Source: Dipteris shenzhenensis (lineage: Eukaryota > Polypodiophyta > Polypodiopsida > Gleicheniales). From it: a DNA stretch of 64,000 nt. Numbering within the stretch: the stretch's first letter is position 1; each line of letters begins with the position of its first letter. The notes beneath the pieces are model-generated. The model did no database searches. It was given only the letters and a program-made list of their open reading frames with translations, and was not told where the DNA came from. The stretch is taken from the NCBI GenBank assembly GCA_047967505.1, contig CM106538.1; one strand, written 5' to 3'. A program made the position numbers and the translations under genes. Below, piece after piece: positions 24,398 to 35,779 of the stretch.

Positions 24398-24668
24398 CTA
24401 CAAGTCAATACGGAGTCTTTGTCGTCGAACGGAACAGGGAAAAGCTTTAAAAACGACTTTTTCTTTAAAGACACTTAACAGGCTCTCAAAACCACTTCGT
24501 AAAACCAAAGTGACTTTTCCAAAAGTTCCTTCAAGGTCTTTGTGCACTCGGATGCAAGTAAAATCACCCACAAAGCTTCCCACAGAGCTTCTCCTTCCTC
24601 CCACAGAGCTGCTGAGCTTCCAGGCATTCATGCACGCTCAGCTAGATCACCCGGGCTCTGATACCAGT
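24398..24668 (-). mobile_element. Leader of a minus-strand LTR element with primer-binding site
   Basis: The primer site TGGTATCAGAGCCCGGGTGA lies on the minus strand at 24,647-24,666. A 77-codon frame follows (start at 24,631, beginning MNAWKLSSSVGGRRSS) with no recognised domain. With the adjacent LTR it forms the 5' end of a truncated or non-autonomous LTR element. Confidence 0.6.
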
Positions 24669-24838
24669 TGAGAGTGCTCTCAACGGAAGCAAGAACGGAG
24701 GAAGGAGAGAGAGAAATAGAGAGCCACACAAGTTTTGGTGGGTGCTGAACACCCTAATCTTCTTTTTCATTCATTTATATATGTGTTTGAGTATTGTACA
24801 TAACCGGGGTAAAGGCACAATGACCTTTACCCCCCACA
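24669..24838 (-). mobile_element. 5' LTR (about 170 bp), minus strand
   Basis: On the minus strand it starts TGTGGGGGGTAAAGG and ends CTCA, two bases before the primer site. It is the same family as the LTR at 29,303-29,490, with shared segments GGTTATGTACAATACTCAAA and AGATTAGGGTGTTC. Its outer end abuts the broken copia pol that starts at about 24,842, so it marks an insertion or rearrangement there. Confidence 0.75.
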
Positions 24839-24841
24839 AGC

Positions 24842-25330
24842 TTGTCACCCTCAACACAAATAGGGGGGGAGAGAATATGTCAACAGAGTTTGATGCAATT
24901 TTTATCTTCACGGGGCATTGTTCACTCATGCACTACTCCTTACACTCCTCAGCATAATCCTGTTCCTGAAAGGAAGAATAGGTCCACTATGGAGATGGCC
25001 AGATGCATGCTTAAGGCCAAGTCCTTGCCCAATAAATTTTAGCTTGATGCAGTAATGTGTGCCAACTATGTGCTGAATAGATCACCTACAAGGGCATTGA
25101 AGACTGTTACACCTTATGAAGCATGGAAAGGCAGGAAGCCTTCACTTTCACACATGAGAGTTTTTGGGTCTCTTGCATATGTTCATGTACCATCTCAGTT
25201 GAGACATAAGCTTGATGACAAAGCAATCAAATGCATATTGATTGGTTACAGCTAGGAGAGCAGAGGACATAGGTTATACCAACCAAATACTGGGAAGATT
25301 CTTGTCAGTAGAGATATAATCTTTTCTGAA
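24842..25330 (+). pseudogene. Copia integrase, C-terminal part
   Basis: The frame beginning near 24,842 shows FLSSRGIVHSCTTPYTPQHN and ERKNRSTMEMARCML, then a stop replacing a Trp-like position (NKF*LDAV) and AVMCANYVLNRSPTRALK, PYEAWKGRKPSLSHMRVFG and IKCILIGYS. These are the Ty1/copia integrase catalytic-core end and the conserved YEAW..KP...LRVFG region. The N-terminal integrase and gag are missing because the LTR fragment cuts them off at 24,838. Confidence 0.9.
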
Positions 25331-25700
25331 CATTCGGCTTCTCCTCTTGTGGACTGCAAAGCTAAGCCATAAGTTGACATGTTTGATGCCTTTGACTCTT
25401 GGTTACCTCTACCTTCCTCAGAGGGGGACTTTGACCAGCAACATGAGCCTCCTGCAGGCCCTCCAACAAGCAATGATCAGCCAATACCCCATGCTGATTT
25501 GCAGGTTTCTCTTCCAGCACAAAATGATCCCACTATTCATGATGTAGTGATTGAAGAAAGAGCTGTCAATAGACAGCAAAGGCAAGTTCTCAGATGGCTT
25601 CTTGATACATTGAGAGATAGCAAACAAGATCAGCCCTTTGCTACCTGGACAAGATTAGGGAATAGAGAGATGCATGGTCACTTTCTTGAGTTTGCACAGC
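25331..25700 (+). pseudogene. Copia integrase-RT linker
   Basis: This segment is open in pieces, Pro/Gln/Asp-rich (QHEPPAGPPTSNDQPIPHAD), and joins the integrase and reverse transcriptase parts of the same remnant. Such low-complexity linkers are usual between IN and RT in copia polyproteins. Confidence 0.55.
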
Positions 25701-26486
25701 TGGCAATAAAGAGCCTTTGTGCCATAAAGATGCTTTTGACAGCAAAGAGTGGATGGACACAATGAGAGCTGAGATACAATCCATTGCCAAAAGTGACACA
25801 TGGGAATTAGTAGATCTCCCTCCCGACAAGCATGCCATTGGTACTCAGTGGGTCTACAAATTAAAAAGGAAATCTGATGGCAGTATAGATCGAGACACAA
25901 AGCCCGTCTTTTTGCAAAAGGGTATGCCCAACAACAAGGCATTGACTTTGAGGAGACATTTTCTCCCACATCTAGGATTACTACTATTAGATGTGTCATT
26001 GCCATTGTACCCCATCATCATTGGCAAGTGCACCAGCTTGACATCAAGACTGCTTTTCTTCATGGGGATCTGCAAGAAGAAGTTTATGTGACACAACCTC
26101 CTGGCTTTGAGGTTGTTAATTCTGAAAACAAGGTACGCCGGATTAGAAAAGCCCTTTATGGTTTGAAGCAGGCACCCAAAGCATGGTATGCCAAAATTCA
26201 TGCACACTTACTATCCCTTGGTTTTAGGAATAGTCCCACAGAGCCTCTTTATGTCTGTGGGAGTGGATCTGATTTTTTAGTGCTGATTTTATCTGTGGAT
26301 GATATGCTAATCATGGGCCCAGATACTCAGCATATTGCAGCTCTCAATGCTGATTTGCAACAGGCTTTTGAAATGTCAGACATGGGACAACTACACTATT
26401 ATTTGGACATTCAGTTTGCTCACATTGAGGGGGGTATCATGATGTCACAGTCCAAGTATATTGGACAGCTCCTTGATCGTTTTTAG
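25701..26486 (+). pseudogene. Copia reverse transcriptase
   Basis: The N-terminal part reads AFDSKEWMDTMRAEIQSIAK, DTWELVDLPPDKHAIGTQWV. One frameshift near 25,895 is needed to continue into GYAQQQGIDFEETFSPTSR, HQLDIKTAFLHGDLQEEVYV, QPPGFEV and ALYGLKQAPKAWY. The catalytic box is SVDDM (about 26,295-26,310), where YVDDM is usual. The stop after GQLLDRF (26,484) interrupts the frame again. Domain order and motifs are those of Ty1/copia RT (RVT_2). The element is dead. Confidence 0.95.
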
Positions 26487-27090
26487 TTTGAGGATTGCAA
26501 GCCAATATCTACATTAGTGGACCCTGGCTTCTCAGCTGAGCAGGTTCATGCACATGCCCAGTTCACAACATTGGCAAGCAGTGAAGAGAGTCTTCAGATA
26601 TCTCCGAGGCACTCTGGATTTAGCCCTCTTCTATGGTGATCAGAGTTCACTTACCATGCATGCTTACACGGATAGTGACTGGGCAAGTTGTTCCGACACC
26701 AGAGTGTCACCTCTTGGCTCAGCAAGAAGCAACCAACAGTTGCCACATCTAGCTGTGAGGTTGAGTACAAGGCAGCCTTCACTGCTACAATAGAGTGTGT
26801 CTAGCTTCGACAGCTACTTATAGATCTTGGTATTGGCCAGACATCCTCCACTATGGTCTACACTGACAGCCAGAGTGCTTTGGCCATTGTGTGTAACCCA
26901 GTGTTTCATGCGCATACCAAGCACATTGAAGTTCACTATCGTTATGTTTGAGAGCAATTGTCAGTAGGAGACATAGAGTTGTCCTACCTTCCCATAGAGG
27001 ACAACATAGCAGAAATGTTTACAAAGGCACTTCCTTGACCCAAGTTCAAAGTCTTCCGACAGGCTTTACACTTGGTTCCCTTTGTTACAT
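26487..27090 (+). pseudogene. Copia RNase H
   Basis: This continues from the RT with QHWQAVKRVFRYLRGTLDLA, AYTDSDWASCSDTR, then, with frameshifts and stops, VYTDSQSALAIVCNP, HTKHIEVHYRYV and IAEMFTKALP, the standard end of a copia polyprotein. At least three stops are present. Confidence 0.9.
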
Positions 27091-27208
27091 GATCTGACAT
27101 ACCTTGTACATTCATAGGTGGCTATATCCTTTTGGATGAACATGTGCCACCATGACCATAAAATACTAGGTATTCTGAGACGTTTCCAGAATACTTCAGC
27201 CCATCCCA

Positions 27209-27220
27209 TGGAGGGGGGTT
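27209..27220 (+). promoter_or_regulatory. Polypurine tract of the copia remnant
   Basis: GGAGGGGGGTTT lies 120 bp after the end of RNase H and directly before TGTAGGCC, the likely start of the 3' LTR. Confidence 0.65.
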
Positions 27221-27570
27221 TGTAGGCCATCTTCTCCAAGTTCTAGTGATGCCCTATGGGCCCTGGTATGTGCCTTGTAGGCATAGTTATAGGCACTCTA
27301 GTGTTTTAGTGCCTTTTATGCCACATAGGACACTTAGTCCTATGTGACACCTAGGACACTTAGTCCTAGGGTCTACCTTCAAGTACTATGTACTTTTCTT
27401 TTCATCTTATTTAGTTGACGTGACTGCTGATATCCATGACTCTTGAATCTTGTGCTTGCTCTCTCGTTTATCGATCCTTCAGCCTTTGCCTGCCTTAAAA
27501 AGGCCAGATATCATGTTGGTGTAAGTCACTATATCCAACTATTACATATCAATCATTTTCTCCAGTAGTT
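27221..27570 (+). mobile_element. Probable 3' LTR of the copia remnant (right end uncertain)
   Basis: It starts TGTAGGCC after the polypurine tract. It has an internal short repeat (ACACTTAGTCCTA twice, near 27,328 and 27,357). The right boundary was not fixed because the 5' LTR of this element is missing. Confidence 0.4.
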
Positions 27571-28260
27571 GCAAAGATTCATCTATCTTGCCCTCTTTAC
27601 GAAACCAATTGATGATGGTAGTAAAAGTCACAGTGTTTGGGCTGCACCCCTTATCCATCATTTGACTGAAAGTGGATGGCAGTTCCTAGGGTATAGACAC
27701 ATATACATGTGCTGGGTTTTCACGATAATGTGTTTTCGTCGGCAAAGAAAACTTTATTTTGAGAAGGCACCCATCATTTATGCTGGGGGCTTCTTTTATA
27801 GGAGATAACATTGATTGCATCACTCCAATTGCTAAAACCTTGGCCGAAAAGGGGTCTTGTGCCTTGGGTCACAAGCTCAGTGCAGTGTGGTGCAGGTGTT
27901 TGGAGCTTGCAAGCCACAATGAGTTCTTGGAGGCAATAGCTATTGAAGATGATAGAGAGGTCCCTTATGTACTTGGGCACAATGAAGGGACACTCTAAAG
28001 ACATCTCTTTGCATCCCACAATCTCATTGTGGGCCATAGAGGATCGCTTTGGAACATTCATACAGAGAGCGCGTCCATTCAAAGAAACGATGGGCCAAGG
28101 GAAATCAAACTTGGGGTCAAAAGCAAAATAGCCCTTGCCCAAGGATGCTCTACAAGGGTCTCAAAGTTTCCAAACCCAATTGTCGTTGCATGATGCAGCC
28201 ATACTAGATGATAGGGCTCCAAAGGGTGGTTGTCATAAGAAATTTCTGTTAAAATACGGA
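27571..28260 (-). pseudogene. Unrecognised transposon-like coding fragment
   Basis: A 122-codon frame on the minus strand (28,142 to 27,774) has coding-like composition (AFDPKFDFPWPIVSLNGRAL, LFGQGFSNWSDAINVIS) and in-frame continuation on both sides across stops. I do not recognise the family. The setting suggests a remnant of a retroelement polyprotein. Confidence 0.3.
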
Positions 28261-28975
28261 GAATGAATTGCTCAAACACCGTATGCACACAGGAAAAAGA
28301 AAGGTGCAAGATGCTAGAAACAGATATGAAAATACAACAAATAGGAGACACCGGAGAAGAGAGAATGCTCATTGAATATCTTCTTCAAACTGAGGGCAAA
28401 AGTGCTGCACATGGGCAAGGTACAGCTGTATGCAGCAGGGCTGCAAAATCAGCACACAAGGGCTACACAAGGGCTGGAAAGCAGGCGCGCAATCTCCTCC
28501 TGCCTTCTACATTGCTCGCCACGTCAGTGAAACGGCAAGGGGCTCCTGTCCTGGAGCGCAAGCTGAATGTGACTGGGGGGGAGGGAGGCGCCCTTAAATA
28601 GGGCTGGGCACAATAGGCTAACCAGCCTACTGGCCGACCCAATGTGGGGTTGTGGTTGTTCTATACCATCTATCAATAAGGCAGTGCAAAGATCTTCTAT
28701 TCTATTCTTTCCACTTATTCATCCAGTCGATTTTTGGTCATTGACTTTGCATAGCAGACTAGGTAACCTACGTGACCATCTAGTTTTGCCAAGATGTTGC
28801 ACATGGCATAGCCTGATGTATTAGCATGTATATGTCATCTACCATTGCGATCTACATAGGATGGGTGTTGCTACTTGTAGGCACTTTAGTGCTTGGAATA
28901 ATGGTAGCAACACAACTATAATCCATGTAACAACAGCCTTAAAGGAGACATAACGGGAAGAGATAGAAATCCCTT

Positions 28976-29262
28976 TCAATATGGGGACCCATGTAATTGT
29001 AGGATTGTATGAACATCAACCTCACGTAATATTAACAATATCCTACATAGTTTGAGATTGACTACCCTTGCTGCCAATGCATAATATTTTGTAGGTGGAT
29101 TCGCGGCTTGTCCATTCCCTTGGGGGTAGTAAGGTGTGCTCTTTCTGTGGATCACCATAAAGCCAGACAAGAGTTCTTGGATGATCTCATTGACAAAATA
29201 TGTGCCTCTATCCGGCACAATCATAGTAAACTTAGTGCAACACTCTTGGCATGGTATATAGC
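28976..29262 (-). pseudogene. Ty3/gypsy integrase fragment
   Basis: From 29,224 downward the minus strand reads MIVPDRGTYFVNEIIQELL, IIHRKSTPYYPQGNGQAA-like sequence (here VIHRKSTPYYPQGNGQAA), the second Asp and Glu-side segment of a gypsy integrase core. It is an isolated scrap of about 80 codons and no other domains of the element adjoin it. Confidence 0.75.
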
Positions 29263-29302
29263 ATCAAAAGTTTAGGCATTACTTACTTGACAACCATTTA
29301 TA

Positions 29303-29490
29303 TGTGGGGGTTAAAGGCCACTGTACCTTAACCTCGGTTATGTACAATACTCAAACACATATATATATGGATGATATAGAAGATTAGGGTGTTCTCCACC
29401 CACTAAAACTCGTGTGACTCTCTCTTCTAGCTTTCCCTCTCTCTCTCTCTCACCTTTATTCCATTTCGCTTTTGTTGTTGATATTTCTCA
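29303..29490 (+). mobile_element. LTR (188 bp), plus strand
   Basis: It starts TGTGGGGGTTAAAGG and ends CTCA, and is the same family as 24,669-24,838 but in the opposite orientation. The primer site follows immediately. No coding domains of this element follow on the right, so it is either a non-autonomous copy or a fragment. Confidence 0.75.
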
Positions 29491-29492
29491 AC

Positions 29493-29510
29493 TGGTATCA
29501 AAGCGCGGGT
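29493..29510 (+). promoter_or_regulatory. Copia-type primer-binding site
   Basis: TGGTATCAAAGCGCGGGT lies two bases after the LTR end at 29,490, a diverged initiator tRNA-Met complement. Confidence 0.7.
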
Positions 29511-29693
29511 GTTCTAACAAGAGAAATGAGCTCATTTGATGTGTTCCAATCATTTAGATACCAAACATGACTAAATTTGGATATTTCTTGCAAAAGTTGT
29601 GATTTAAAAAAAATCCCAAACTAGCATCCAGAGGAGTGTGCTTTAAAAAATTTTGTTGATTTCTTTTTTTAGTATCCCCCTCCTCTCTCTCTT

Positions 29694-29711
29694 ACACACA
29701 CACACACACAT

Positions 29712-29758
<47 letters not shown>

Positions 29759-29770
29759 GGGGGGGAGGGG
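29694..29770. repeat. Compound microsatellite (CA)n-(GA)n-(G)n
   Basis: (CA)n at about 29,694-29,710 is followed by (GA)n at about 29,715-29,748 and a run of about 20 G interrupted once. The plus-strand purine run of about 55 bases could form triplex or quadruplex structures. Confidence 0.9.
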
Positions 29771-31083
29771 GACTAAAACGTGAGATTTTGTGGTAGTCAT
29801 GTACCATGTGTTCTATGCAAGTTCTATCCAGGGTGGCAATTCGATACCATGTATTCTATGCAAGTCCGATGTTAGCAAGGAGAATGTATGTACACATACA
29901 GGCTTGTTTCCTTACTGGTATGTGAGTTCCATTGTGTCAACAATGCAAAAAACCTTGACTATATCACCTATATTTGAGAGAAGTCGCAAACAAATTTCTT
30001 AAACTTGGAAATAAATATATGCCACTGCACATGCATGATTATGTGGCATTCATGAAGAGAACACAATATCACATGCATGATTATGTCCTAACCAATGTCA
30101 TGAAGTTCACAGGTTCAATGATGTATCCATTGTGCAAATAAACCTATCCATTTATGTTAGCAGCAATGGAGGCGGATTAGAGAAATGCCTCGTGTGGAAG
30201 AGAAGTTCAAAGGTGCATTAATGTATCCACAACAAATGTCAAAGAAGAAACAAGCAGCTTGTTGTAACTATTTTCATGTTTTTTGATTATCTATGCGTGA
30301 TTTAGGGGGATGGGGGGCACCCAATCTATCCATTGAACAAGCGTTGTGTAACTAAATTCTATCTTTTACAAAGTCAGTCAAGGCTTGGTCATGTGTTCAT
30401 TGTAATCTATTCTATCTCAATCTATGTCATTGAAGGAAAAGCTTGAAGGAAAAGGGCCATTGGAGATCTACTTTGGGATGTTATGCACCAATGATATCAT
30501 GAAATGAATCAAACATGCACTTCAAGCTCTTCAACAATTTGTGCTCAACCTACTTGGAGGGAAAGATGTATGACTCAAATGAAACATTGCATGAAACGTG
30601 TGATCAATGAGCACCACAAACACTGTCTATGTTGGATGACACTTCTTCCTTGTGAAGTGAAATTGAAGTTGGGGAGAAATAGCAAGAAGAAGGGAGATTT
30701 TAAGAGAATGAGTTCTAAAACCGATGGTATGAGAATCTTGAGTACATGTAATCTTGAGCTAGATTGTAGCCAAAGAAGGAAGGAGAGTGAGAAGAATGAA
30801 GAATTCAAGGAGAATGATTAGTTCTAAATGATGGTATGGGAATTTAGAGGCCATGCTAACTTGAGCTTGACACAAACAGTAATGATTGTAGATGTCTTTT
30901 CAAAATACCTCATATTCTGCCAAGAGTCTCTTTCAAAATCTGCCGCATGAGCTTGAAAGCACCCGAACACTATCAAGCATACCGCTTTTTAGAACAAGAT
31001 GAATTTCATTCATGTGGCCTGCGAAGAGAGAGAGAGCAAGATGAATTTTATTCATGTGGCCTGCCAAGAGAGAGAGAAAAAGA

Positions 31084-31115
<32 letters not shown>

Positions 31116-32160
31116 GGAGAAAAAGGTGAATCTTGCCCAATGTGAGAGACAGAGAGAAATGGAAGAGGAGAGAGAGGGAATGTTCAATGAATGCACATCC
31201 AAATTTTAATAAACATGGAAGAGGAGAGAGAGGGAATGAATGCTCTTCCAAAAAAGCACACCCAAATTTGAAAGAGATGCTCTAAAGTCAACACACCAAC
31301 CAATCAAAGAATTTGAAAAAAAAACACATCTGAAAAATTGTAGAAATTATTTTTGGTTTTGAAAGTTGAACCTTCACTAAGACTACCTAACGGCAGGGCA
31401 AAAAGTGTACCACCTAATCTTGCTTCTACGCTAAGAGGGTTCATCAACCCAAGCCTTGAACCTAAGATCTGCTTGCTAGCAAGACATGCTTGCTACTCTT
31501 ATGCCATTATTTGTCAGTGTCACCCGTCCAACTTAATCTTTCCAAGGATTGACTACTTAATGTTTAAACAAAATAAGCATTTAATAGTCTAAAAGTCATT
31601 TTCCATCTTACAATGTAAAGCCCATACATAACCAAAGGTTTTCGCCCTTGCTAAACCTTGCAAAGTTCAAATGATTTCACATTGCAACATATATTGGATC
31701 AATGTTTTTCTCTAGTTAATCAATTGAAGCGTCGTTCGGCTCTTCATTGTGAGGTTGAAGCTCATCCTATCGATCAGCCGTGGCCAGGTCTCGCACATCT
31801 TCAGCACGTAGATTGAGGTCTCCCAAATCAGTATCTTAGAAATGAATCCTAATGCATTGTCGTAATGCTATGCTTTATGCATCAAAATGTGTGAGTACAT
31901 GTTATGGAAACCCCATTAGCTCCATGTGGTAGATTAAAATTTTTTGGATTATAAAATCCAATGCTCAAAGTCTTGTCTATAAAGAACATTTTTGTCGAAA
32001 ATAGCGACGTAAATATCAACTTTGGTACATTTTCCAAAACATTTTTCGACAAAAATATCAACGGAGCAAAGCGTGGTCAATCATTAAACAAGATGGGTTC
32101 ACTTTTTGAAATGTTTTGTCCTCATGTATGGATTATGGTGTTTTAATGATCACATGTGTA
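29771..32160. other. Non-coding stretch
   Basis: No gene recognised. It contains (GA)n at about 31,084-31,111 with a nearby duplicated segment (GATGAATTTCATTCATGTGG, twice at about 31,000 and 31,040), and AAAATATCAAC/TTTTTCGACAAA-type inverted short repeats near 31,985-32,060. Confidence 0.5.
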
Positions 32161-32461
32161 ACCTTTGTAGATGTCTTCAAGCTCATCAAAGTCCGAAGAA
32201 GAGATTAGTAGAGAAAATCTTTATCAATGAGTCTTGTGTGATTGAGTGCATTGCAAAGGACAAATAAGGAGATTACGCAACATATCAATAACACACATAA
32301 AGAGATATGGTTGCTTTCAACCCTTACTAGAGATACAACTAAACGATGAGGTAGAAGTCATGTTTTAGCTTCTTTATGAGTGAATTCATTAAATGTATTT
32401 CATTTACTAGCTTTTTGTTCTTGTATGTGACTTATATGTGAGACGATTAACTAAATTCTTT

Positions 32462-34310
32462 TCATGCCAGGAGATGAAATTGTTTCAGAAAGTTTGAGAG
32501 TACACGCATTGCATAATCGTCCTCATGAGTCAATGTTGACCCAAGGATATCAAAACACTCTAAGAGAAGATGGAGAGCTAGAAGAGCAATATAGTAGAAG
32601 TAGTGAAGGGAAAGATCCTTTGAATGAGGAAAAAATAATGTAGGACGTGATAAACACTTATTTTGATGCTCGTTCACCCCAAAATGAAAGAGATGAAGAT
32701 GTGGAAGTGAATAGGGAGGATAACATGAGTCCTGAAGAGGAGAGATTGTGATGTGAAGCAAGCATCATGCTTTATAAAGGGGCAAGCCATTCTCATCTTG
32801 CGGCCATTCTTCTGATCTTGAATATACAAGCAACTGATGGATGGTCAAACACTAGTGTTTCATCCCTCCTTTGGTAAGAGTTTTGATGTAGTCTAAACTA
32901 TACTTTAAATTTTTGCTTCAAATGTCCCAGGTCACTCCAAACACTACTTCCAAAAGGAAATACAATGCCCGACTTAGGAAAGGATGCAAAGACGATGCTG
33001 GCATCGTTAGGAATGGATTACAAGAATTTATGCATGTCCCAATGATTGCATCCTTCATAGAGGAACATACAACCACTCTACAAGCTGTCCACAACATGGT
33101 GCATCTTGACATCGACAAGACACACAAGGACAAGATTCTCGAAAAGGTGATGCGACACATGCTAATCCTAACATGCATCACACACTTGTTTCATTGTGGA
33201 TCGTTAGCTGGACTTATGGATTGGCATTCTCACAACTACTCAATGGAAGGAATATTGAGGATGCCTGTGGATGGAAAGGCTTGGAGATACATAGAGAAGA
33301 GGTGGCCAGAGTTTGGGCTTAATACTCGTCACTTGCATCATGGGCTAGCTATGGATGGTGTTAACCCCTTTGGACATCAGCCCACATTGTGGCCCACATG
33401 GCTAGTTGTAGTCACAATATACAATATTCCTCCTTCGATGACCATAAAGAAAGGGCATTTGATGTTGGCACTCATTGTGGCGGGAAAGCACAAGGTGAAA
33501 ACATGGATGTGTATCTAGTCCCTTTGGTGGACGAGTTGCAAATTTTATGGAATGGCATGCAAGTTCATGACATTTCAAAGCCTTTGGGTCAACATCATTT
33601 TCAAGTGAAAGGCTGATGTGGACCATGCATGATTATCCTGGGTTGCATGATTGCTCATGTACCAATTTTCTATTCCTCTTAATTCTCTTCTGCCTAATAA
33701 AATGCAAGATGTAACTTTTGTCGATGCTCTTTGCCTTGGTGATCTTTCACTTTTGCAGGTGGCAGTCAAAAGATCTAAACATGGTTGTATATGAGAAGTA
33801 CATGCGGTTTCTTCTTATGGACCATCTGTATCGTGTGGATCCATCTTTTGGGGAGCCACAATTAGTTCCTATTCCTTCAGTCATGAGATCCGAAGATTGG
33901 GAGTGACAATGGCATGATCCAGAAGTCCAAACACCTCCACCTAGCATGCAAAGTGTCTCCATATTTTATACTCTTCCTTACAAGAGATAACTCAAATTCA
34001 CATATCTGTTGAACCCAATGGATGTAGTAAAAAATGTGTCTAAAGTTTATGGAAGCATATGATTGGGGATAGAAACACCCCAAAGGCACGAGCTGAGTTG
34101 AAAGTGATGAAAACCAAAAGACCCTATAATTGACACAAAATGATTCAGGTAACATTACTTCCACTTCAACTTGATCCATTTTTTATCTCTTGTTTGAATT
34201 TGACTAACACAACATTGTTTCTATAGTATGTACTTCTAAGTCCTTTGTGGGGAAGTAGTATCAAAGATGCATCAAAGGCCATCAACAAGCTCTGTGTATT
34301 CATAAGGTAT
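32462..34310 (+). pseudogene. Decayed CACTA (En/Spm) transposase, Tnp2 family
   Basis: Pieces in Tnp2 order, linked by frameshifts and stops: an acidic leader (about 32,465-32,750); ASIMLYKGASHSHLAAILL and NTSVSSLL (about 32,760-32,870); LLPKGNTMPDLGKDAK and LASLGMDYKN (about 32,940-33,030); ILEKVMRHMLILTCITHLF, LMDWHSHNYSMEGILRMPVD and GKAWRYIEKRWPEF (about 33,130-33,320); LAMDGVNPFG, PTWLVVVTIYNIPPSMTIKK (about 33,345-33,450); MDVYLVPLVDELQILWNG (about 33,503-33,558); MWTMHDYPGLHDCS (about 33,615-33,655); MDVVKNVSK and NTPKARAELKVM (about 34,020-34,110); and LWGSSIKDASKAINKLCVF (about 34,240-34,300). No CACTA terminal repeat was found. The element is inactive. Confidence 0.85.
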
Positions 34311-34745
34311 GTCATATGGTATAGAAATGCATGCCTAATGTTTGTCCTCATTGCAAAAGCAAGTTCTATTGCTTACCGACATGTAAATACAGGTGGATAT
34401 CGTCAAAAGAGATCAAGAAATAATCCATTCTATGAACGATACTTCTCATAGTCAAAGCCATATGTTTGATTGAAAAGGAATTTCCAACGAGTATCATTGC
34501 ATTTGCTTGTGCACTTGGCTGCAGGCACTTTGCATAGGAGATGATGATTTTCTTGGAATGGTTTATGAAGGTGTTGAAAGGGTATTGTAAGACAAAAAGC
34601 TAGACCAGGGGGAAGCATGGCTGGCTAGTGCAAGGGTCAATGTTTGCATTACGAAGTTTCTTGTACAAATCATGCTAGACATGCCTGGACTTTAGGATGA
34701 TAGCTATGACCCATGTGTTATAGGAGAGATCAGACAAGGGAAGGG
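34311..34745 (+). other. Possible 3' tail of the CACTA gene
   Basis: Scattered coding-like pieces on the plus strand (CLIEKEFPTS near 34,465) could be the Tnp2 C-terminus. I cannot align them with confidence. The gypsy remnant begins at 34,749. Confidence 0.35.
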
Positions 34746-34748
34746 AAA

Positions 34749-35438
34749 TCATAAGAAAATGAGCATCACCTTGCAATAAAAGTGAACACCTTTTGTCTTT
34801 ACAATTATGGAGAAATGGCTCAAACAATATGAAGAAGAAAGAGGTACCCTAAGATAGACTTTCTCATTTACTTCAAACTCCAACCTTCTATGATGGGGGT
34901 TTGCATAAATTCTTGCTTTATCCTTAGCCCTTCTAATGCTATATTTAGCTAACTTAAGCATTTGATTCATATCCTTAAGAAAGTATTTGGCCGCTTGAAC
35001 CTTCTGTTTTTCAAGCCCCATTGCAACTAGGCCTCTAGGTTGAAATCCATACATCATCATGAATGGACTAAAACCTATAGTTGAGTGTTTGGTGCTATTA
35101 TATGCAAATTCTAAGATGGGAAAATATTGTTCCCAATTAGTTTGCCATTTACTTACATATGCTCAAAGCATATCCTCAATCACCTGATTGACCCTTTCAA
35201 TTTGACCATCACTCTGTGGATGATCCACAGTGATCATATTCAAAGAAGTTTCCAACCTCATAAACATAGCCCACCAAAAATGGCTATTAAATTTGCTATC
35301 CCAGTCACTAACAATACCAACTGGTAGCCCACAATATATATAAAAATGCTCCATGAATAGCCTAGCTAATTTGGGAGTTTTAACCTCTTCATTGGTTGGA
35401 ATAAAGTGAGCCATCTTTGTTAATTGATCCATAACTAC
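34749..35438 (-). pseudogene. Ty3/gypsy integrase, 3' part (right of the nested insertion)
   Basis: From 35,438 down: VVMDQLTKMAHFIPTNEEV, LPVGIVSDWDSKFNS, MITVDHPQSDGQIERVNQ (core with D and E), then MMMYGFQPRGLVA, AKDKARIYANPHHRRLEFEV and EKVYLRVPL (C-terminal GPY/F-side region). It continues directly from the piece at 39,033-39,560. The copia element between them split one gene. Stops and shifts show it was already old or has decayed since. Confidence 0.9.
35434..35438. repeat. Target-site duplication, left copy
   Basis: ACTAC on the plus strand flanks the copia element at 35,439-39,027. The partner ATTAC is at 39,028-39,032, one mismatch. Removing the element and one copy restores a continuous gypsy integrase frame (..WVVMDQLTK..). 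Confidence 0.85.
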
Positions 35439-35608
35439 TAAAGGGGAACAAAGGATGCACAAGCTACAACAAGAGAAAGAAAGAAAGAAAGAAAGTTTAT
35501 TAAAGTCTTCGGAAGCCTGATGGGTTTATGAGACTGTGAAAAACTTGATACAATGAGCTGTGAATGAGCACACCATGTGGGTGGGTGCTTCATCACCTTA
35601 CCCCAACA
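35439..35608 (-). mobile_element. 3' LTR of the nested copia element (170 bp)
   Basis: On the minus strand it begins TGTTGGGGTAAGG at 35,608 and ends CCCCTTTA at 35,439. It shares both ends and CACCCAC..GTGTGCTCATTC with the 5' LTR but lacks about 80 bp near its start and carries a different middle segment with (GAAA)n at 35,473-35,495. Confidence 0.85.
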
Positions 35609-35621
35609 ACCTCCCACTTAA
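35609..35621 (-). promoter_or_regulatory. Polypurine tract of the nested copia element
   Basis: On the minus strand AAGTGGGAGGT-like sequence directly precedes TGTTGGGG of the 3' LTR. Confidence 0.7.
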
Positions 35622-35779
35622 GGGCTAATGCGGCTTTAAGGGAGAACAACCAATGGACATGCTACCCCATGCCCATCAACAATCTGCAATGTGCAAAGTG
35701 TTCGAAGGATAAGCTCTTCATAAGAGGGTCTGCAGGGTTGTCATCTATGTGAACCTTAAGAAGATAAATGTGCTTGTCC

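Noticed and set aside
24669-29490. A single LTR element bounded by the two related LTRs
   Set aside because: The LTRs are inverted relative to each other and their primer sites face outward, so they cannot bound one retroelement.
30947-31251. Frames rich in Glu-Arg or Ser-Leu around 31.0-31.2 kb
   Set aside because: They translate the (GA)n microsatellite.
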